Positions 12,953 through 15,174 of a stretch of 15,174 bases of DNA are shown one piece after another (positions within the stretch are counted from its first letter, which is position 1; the number at the start of each line of letters is the position of its first letter). The stretch comes from Gemmatimonadota bacterium (GTDB lineage: Bacteria; Gemmatimonadota; Gemmatimonadetes; Gemmatimonadales; GWC2-71-9). The stretch is taken from assembly GCA_029884275.1 (NCBI GenBank), contig JAOUIC010000007.1, forward strand, positions 1 to 15,174. The letters run 5' to 3'. The notes beneath the pieces were generated by a model that had not been told where the DNA came from, made no database searches, and saw only the letters and a list, made by a program, of their open reading frames with translations. Made by a program: the position numbers and the translations under genes.

Positions 12953-13794
12953 GCGTCGTCGTCGCTCACTTGTCCGACATCCACTTCGGCGGCCGGTGCG
13001 ACCTGCCCCAGGTCGCGGCGCTGGAGGAGTTTCTGCCCACCCTGAATCCCGGGGTGATCGTGGTGTCGGGTGACATCTCGATCCGGGCAAGGCATGGCGA
13101 GTTCCAGGCGGCCCAGCGCTTCCTGCATGGCCTCGGGCGGAGCGCGCCGGTCCACCTCATTCCGGGCAACCACGACACCCAGTGGTGGCGGAGCCCGCTC
13201 GGTGTGCTCGGGACCCGGGTGCTTCATTCGAAGTACCGCCGGTATTTCGGGGAGGAACTGACGCCGGTGCTCGAGCTGGATGACGTCATCGTTGCCGGCA
13301 TGCTGTCGGCCAACGGTCTCTCGCTCGGCTCCCTGACCTGGAATCCGAATGACTGCACCGTGAAGGGCGACCTGCCGGCCTCCGAGGTGACGCGGGTGCG
13401 TGAGATCTTCGCCGCCGCGCCGCCGCACAAGGCGCGGCTGGCGGTGCTGCACCACAACGTGCTGCCGGGAGTCGTCTCCCGGCGGTGGGGGTTGTCCCGG
13501 CCCCGCGCCGCGCAACGCGCGCTCGCCAGTCTCGGGGCCGATATGGTCCTCTGCGGCCACGACCACACCGAGGGGGCGGGCCTGCTGGAGGGCGGGACCG
13601 TGGTGAGCACGTCTGGTACCCACTCGGTCCGGACCCGGGGCGGTCGCCCGTCGGCATTCAACCTGCTCCGCATCGACGGGCGGCGGATCGATATCGAGTT
13701 CTTCATCTACTCGCGCGAACACCGCACCTTCCGTCGTGGGGAGACCGCGAGCTTCGCCCGGCCCCGCCGTGCAGCTGGTCCTCTGGGCGCCTGA
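12949..13794 (+). CDS. Calcineurin-like metallophosphoesterase
   Basis: This 281-residue protein is a class III-type metallophosphoesterase with a two-metal site that hydrolyses phosphodiester or phosphomonoester bonds. Metal ligands are visible in order: SDIHFGG (Asp10, His12), SGDIS (Asp42), PGNHD (Asn74, His75), LHHN (His168/169) and CGHDH (His204, His206). Its likeness to cyclic-nucleotide phosphodiesterase/CpdA-type proteins is general, and the substrate is unknown. There is no signal peptide, so it is likely cytoplasmic. The GTG at 12949 is chosen because MSVVVAHLSD starts the fold directly; a longer frame starting at 12829 lies inside the DUF4139 gene and has a non-family, Arg/Pro-rich start. 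The 4-bp GTGA overlap suggests coupling with DUF4139, and its 3' end overlaps the SprT-like gene. Confidence 0.9.
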   Translation: MSVVVAHLSDIHFGGRCDLPQVAALEEFLPTLNPGVIVVSGDISIRARHGEFQAAQRFLHGLGRSAPVHLIPGNHDTQWWRSPLGVLGTRVLHSKYRRYFGEELTPVLELDDVIVAGMLSANGLSLGSLTWNPNDCTVKGDLPASEVTRVREIFAAAPPHKARLAVLHHNVLPGVVSRRWGLSRPRAAQRALASLGADMVLCGHDHTEGAGLLEGGTVVSTSGTHSVRTRGGRPSAFNLLRIDGRRIDIEFFIYSREHRTFRRGETASFARPRRAAGPLGA

Positions 13795-14500
13795 GCCCGC
13801 GGCGGTCGCTTCCCCGCCTGCCGGGGGGGAGCATCCGGCCGTGGTGCTGGGCCGGCGCCTCCGGCTCGCGGGCCTGCCCGATGCGACCCCCGTGGTCACG
13901 CACCGCAACCAGCAGGTGATGGTGTCGTGGCGGCCGGGAAAGGGGCTCCGACTGCACGAGGGGTACGCGCACGCGCCCGACGACGTCCTGACGGCGCTGG
14001 TCAGCTTCCTCACTCCCGGGACGCGGCGGGCGGCGCGGCTGGCCGCCCGGCAGGTGTTCCTCGCGTTTCCGGTGGAGGACTTCGCGCCGGGGAGCCCGCG
14101 CGACCCCCTCACCCGGGAGCGCCCCGGTGACGAACGCGCGCTGGCGAGGCTCCGCCAGCTGCACCTGGAACTCAACCATCGTCACTTCGATGGCGCGCTC
14201 GGCCGGATCCCGATCCTGCTCTCAAGCCGGATGCGGCGCCGGCTCGGTGAACTGCGCCTGGAGCGCCAGACCGGGCGGGCGATCCGGATCACGCTGAACC
14301 GCCGCCACGTCCGCCGCGACACGTCGGTCGCCGTCATCGACACACTCTTGCACGAGATGGTCCACCAATGGCAGGCCGAGTCCGGCCGCGCGGTGGACCA
14401 TGGCGCCGAGTTTCGCCGCAAGGCACGCGAGGTCGGCATCAGCCCCCGGGCGACGGCGGGTGAGCTCCGACCGGGCCGCATCGCCGCAGGGCAGGGCTGA
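13769..14500 (+). CDS. SprT-like zinc metalloprotease domain protein
   Basis: This 243-residue protein has a C-terminal SprT-like domain: helix RLRQLHLELNHRHFDGAL (about 127-144), zinc-binding HEMVHQW (His195, Glu196, His199) and the third ligand His211 in DHGAEFRRKA. SprT/Spartan proteins are Zn proteases or zinc-binding domains, in eukaryotes acting on DNA-protein crosslinks; the bacterial function is poorly known. About 125 residues precede the domain, with no family match seen. The start is uncertain: GTG at 13769 gives MQLVLWAPEP, while GTG at 13736 is also open. Neither has a ribosome-binding site, so translation may depend on coupling with the phosphoesterase (26-bp overlap). The ribbon cysteines usual in bacterial SprT are absent, which makes it the short variant. 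Confidence 0.82.
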   Translation: MQLVLWAPEPAAVASPPAGGEHPAVVLGRRLRLAGLPDATPVVTHRNQQVMVSWRPGKGLRLHEGYAHAPDDVLTALVSFLTPGTRRAARLAARQVFLAFPVEDFAPGSPRDPLTRERPGDERALARLRQLHLELNHRHFDGALGRIPILLSSRMRRRLGELRLERQTGRAIRITLNRRHVRRDTSVAVIDTLLHEMVHQWQAESGRAVDHGAEFRRKAREVGISPRATAGELRPGRIAAGQG

Positions 14501-14503
14501 CCG

Positions 14504-14524
14504 GGCGGCGGGCGCCACGCCGCC
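14504..14524 (+). terminator. Terminator-like hairpin after the SprT-like gene
   Basis: GGCGGCG at 14504-14510 and CGCCGCC at 14518-14524 form a perfect 7-bp stem with a 7-base loop, just after the SprT-like stop. No U-run follows. It marks a plausible end of the DUF4139/phosphoesterase/SprT transcript before the next promoter. Confidence 0.5.
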
Positions 14525-14528
14525 ACAG

Positions 14529-14534
14529 TATCTT
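14529..14534 (+). promoter_or_regulatory. Candidate -10 box of the glutaryl-CoA dehydrogenase gene
   Basis: TATCTT at 14529-14534 resembles a -10 box. A transcript starting around 14541 would have a leader of about 20 bases before the ATG at 14563, unlike the leaderless layouts elsewhere in the window. No -35 box is obvious. Confidence 0.33.
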
Positions 14535-14562
14535 CGGCAGCAACCACCGACCATGGGCTGGT

Positions 14563-15174
14563 ATGGGAGCCTTTGAAGGCGTCGACTTCTACGACATCGA
14601 TTCCCTGCTCGGCGAGGAGGAGCGCGCGGTGCGCGACACCGTGCGCGCCTGGGTCGAGGAGCAGCTCATGCCGGTCATCGGGGAGTGCTACCTCGAGGGC
14701 CGTTTCCCGAAGGAGCTGATCCCGGGGCTCGCCGAACTGGGCGTGCTCGGCGCCAATCTCCCGGAGGAGTTCGGCTGCGCCGGGCTGGGCAATGTGGCCT
14801 ACGGGCTCATCATGCAGGAGCTGGAGCGGGGCGACAGCGGCATCCGCTCGTTCGCCTCGGTGCAGGGCGCGCTGGTGATGTACCCCATCTTCGCCTTTGG
14901 ATCCGACGAGCAGAAGCGGCGCTGGCTGCCGCCGCTGGCCCAGGGCAGGGAGATCGGCTGCTTCGGGCTCACCGAACCCGACTACGGCTCCAACCCCGCC
15001 GGCATGATCACCACCGCCCGCGGGACGCGGGATGGCTGGGTGCTGAACGGCGCCAAGATGTGGATCACCAACGGATCCCAGGCGACGGTGGCGGTGATCT
15101 GGGCCAAGACGGGAGAGCTGCAGGATTCGAAGTCGGTCCGCGGCTTCATCGTGCCGACCGACACCAGGGGCTTC
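14563..15174 (+). CDS. gcdH: Glutaryl-CoA dehydrogenase, 5' part (partial at window end)
   Basis: The frame runs open from the ATG at 14563 to the window end (204 codons read by eye, with no stop). The sequence is the N-terminal half of an acyl-CoA dehydrogenase: LLGEEERAVRDTVRAWVEEQLMP helix, then MQELERGDSGIRSFASVQGALVMYPIFAFGSDEQKRRWLP, then CFGLTEPDYGSNPAGM (FAD/substrate loop) and WVLNGAKMWITNGS. These stretches match glutaryl-CoA dehydrogenase closely, including the SGxRS arginine that binds the glutaryl carboxylate in that enzyme. It would convert glutaryl-CoA to crotonyl-CoA with FAD in lysine and tryptophan breakdown, in the cytoplasm. The catalytic Glu lies past the window end. The ATG at 14563 is chosen because ATG at 14553 is out of frame. 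There is no good ribosome-binding site. A hairpin and a -10-like box just upstream suggest its own promoter. Confidence 0.9.
   Translation, partial: MGAFEGVDFYDIDSLLGEEERAVRDTVRAWVEEQLMPVIGECYLEGRFPKELIPGLAELGVLGANLPEEFGCAGLGNVAYGLIMQELERGDSGIRSFASVQGALVMYPIFAFGSDEQKRRWLPPLAQGREIGCFGLTEPDYGSNPAGMITTARGTRDGWVLNGAKMWITNGSQATVAVIWAKTGELQDSKSVRGFIVPTDTRGF

Noticed and set aside
11588..13090. 500-codon open frame on the - strand
   Set aside because: It is antisense to DUF4139 and rich in Arg/His/Pro; no motif and no start signal.
12757..14175. 472-codon open frame on the - strand
   Set aside because: It covers the phosphoesterase and part of the SprT-like gene in antisense; no domain is recognised, while the + strand frames carry complete metal-binding motifs.
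1..15174. CRISPR array, tRNA, rRNA, IS element or prophage
   Set aside because: I looked for regularly spaced repeats, transposase or integrase motifs and tRNA-like cloverleaf segments and saw none. The only repeats are the short ones listed.

Overview
The window is a gene-dense stretch of a high-GC (roughly two-thirds G+C by eye) bacterial chromosome. The mix of genes suggests a Gram-negative soil-type heterotroph, and the style fits Gemmatimonadota: exported proteins and a lipoprotein, a DUF4139 protein, a CstA carrier, a glutaryl-CoA dehydrogenase, GTG starts, and several start codons placed right behind a -10-like box. That placement is inference from family content and was not tested. 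I see no phage, transposase, integrase, CRISPR array, rRNA or tRNA. The region reads as core or household chromosome.

Layout. (1) Positions 2-676, + strand: the 3' part of a sugar-phosphate nucleotidyltransferase with a C-terminal left-handed beta-helix. It meets, tail to tail, a group II PLP-dependent decarboxylase (673-2085, - strand); the two stop codons share the palindrome CTAG. (2) A 168-bp divergent spacer (2086-2253) carries a CAGGGGGT repeat cluster and a promoter candidate. It is followed by a tightly overlapping + strand set: DUF885 putative metallopeptidase, MFS transporter, and an exported protein of unknown function (2254-5934). (3) A perfect 8-bp-stem hairpin separates that set from a - strand pair, DUF502 membrane protein and CstA-type carbon starvation/pyruvate transporter (5959-8572). 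(4) From a short divergent promoter region (8573-8655) the + strand runs to the end of the window: SDR oxidoreductase, lipoprotein, NAD-type isocitrate dehydrogenase, small zinc-ribbon membrane protein, DUF4139 exported protein, metallophosphoesterase, SprT-like zinc metalloprotease, and a glutaryl-CoA dehydrogenase cut by the window end.

How the genes fit together. Central and catabolic metabolism is well represented: CstA carrier for pyruvate or peptides, isocitrate dehydrogenase in the TCA cycle, glutaryl-CoA dehydrogenase in lysine/tryptophan degradation, an SDR, and an amino-acid decarboxylase. Nothing shows that these form one pathway. Several groups look translationally coupled, with ATGA, GTGA or longer overlaps: DUF885/MFS/exported protein, isocitrate dehydrogenase/zinc ribbon, and DUF4139/phosphoesterase/SprT.

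I did not find a clear new defence, mobile or biosynthetic system. The signals most worth a second look are a recurring leaderless-type promoter layout, the CAGGGGGT repeats, the CstA-DUF502 pairing without the usual small YbdD partner, and the uncharacterised exported, lipoprotein and zinc-ribbon genes.
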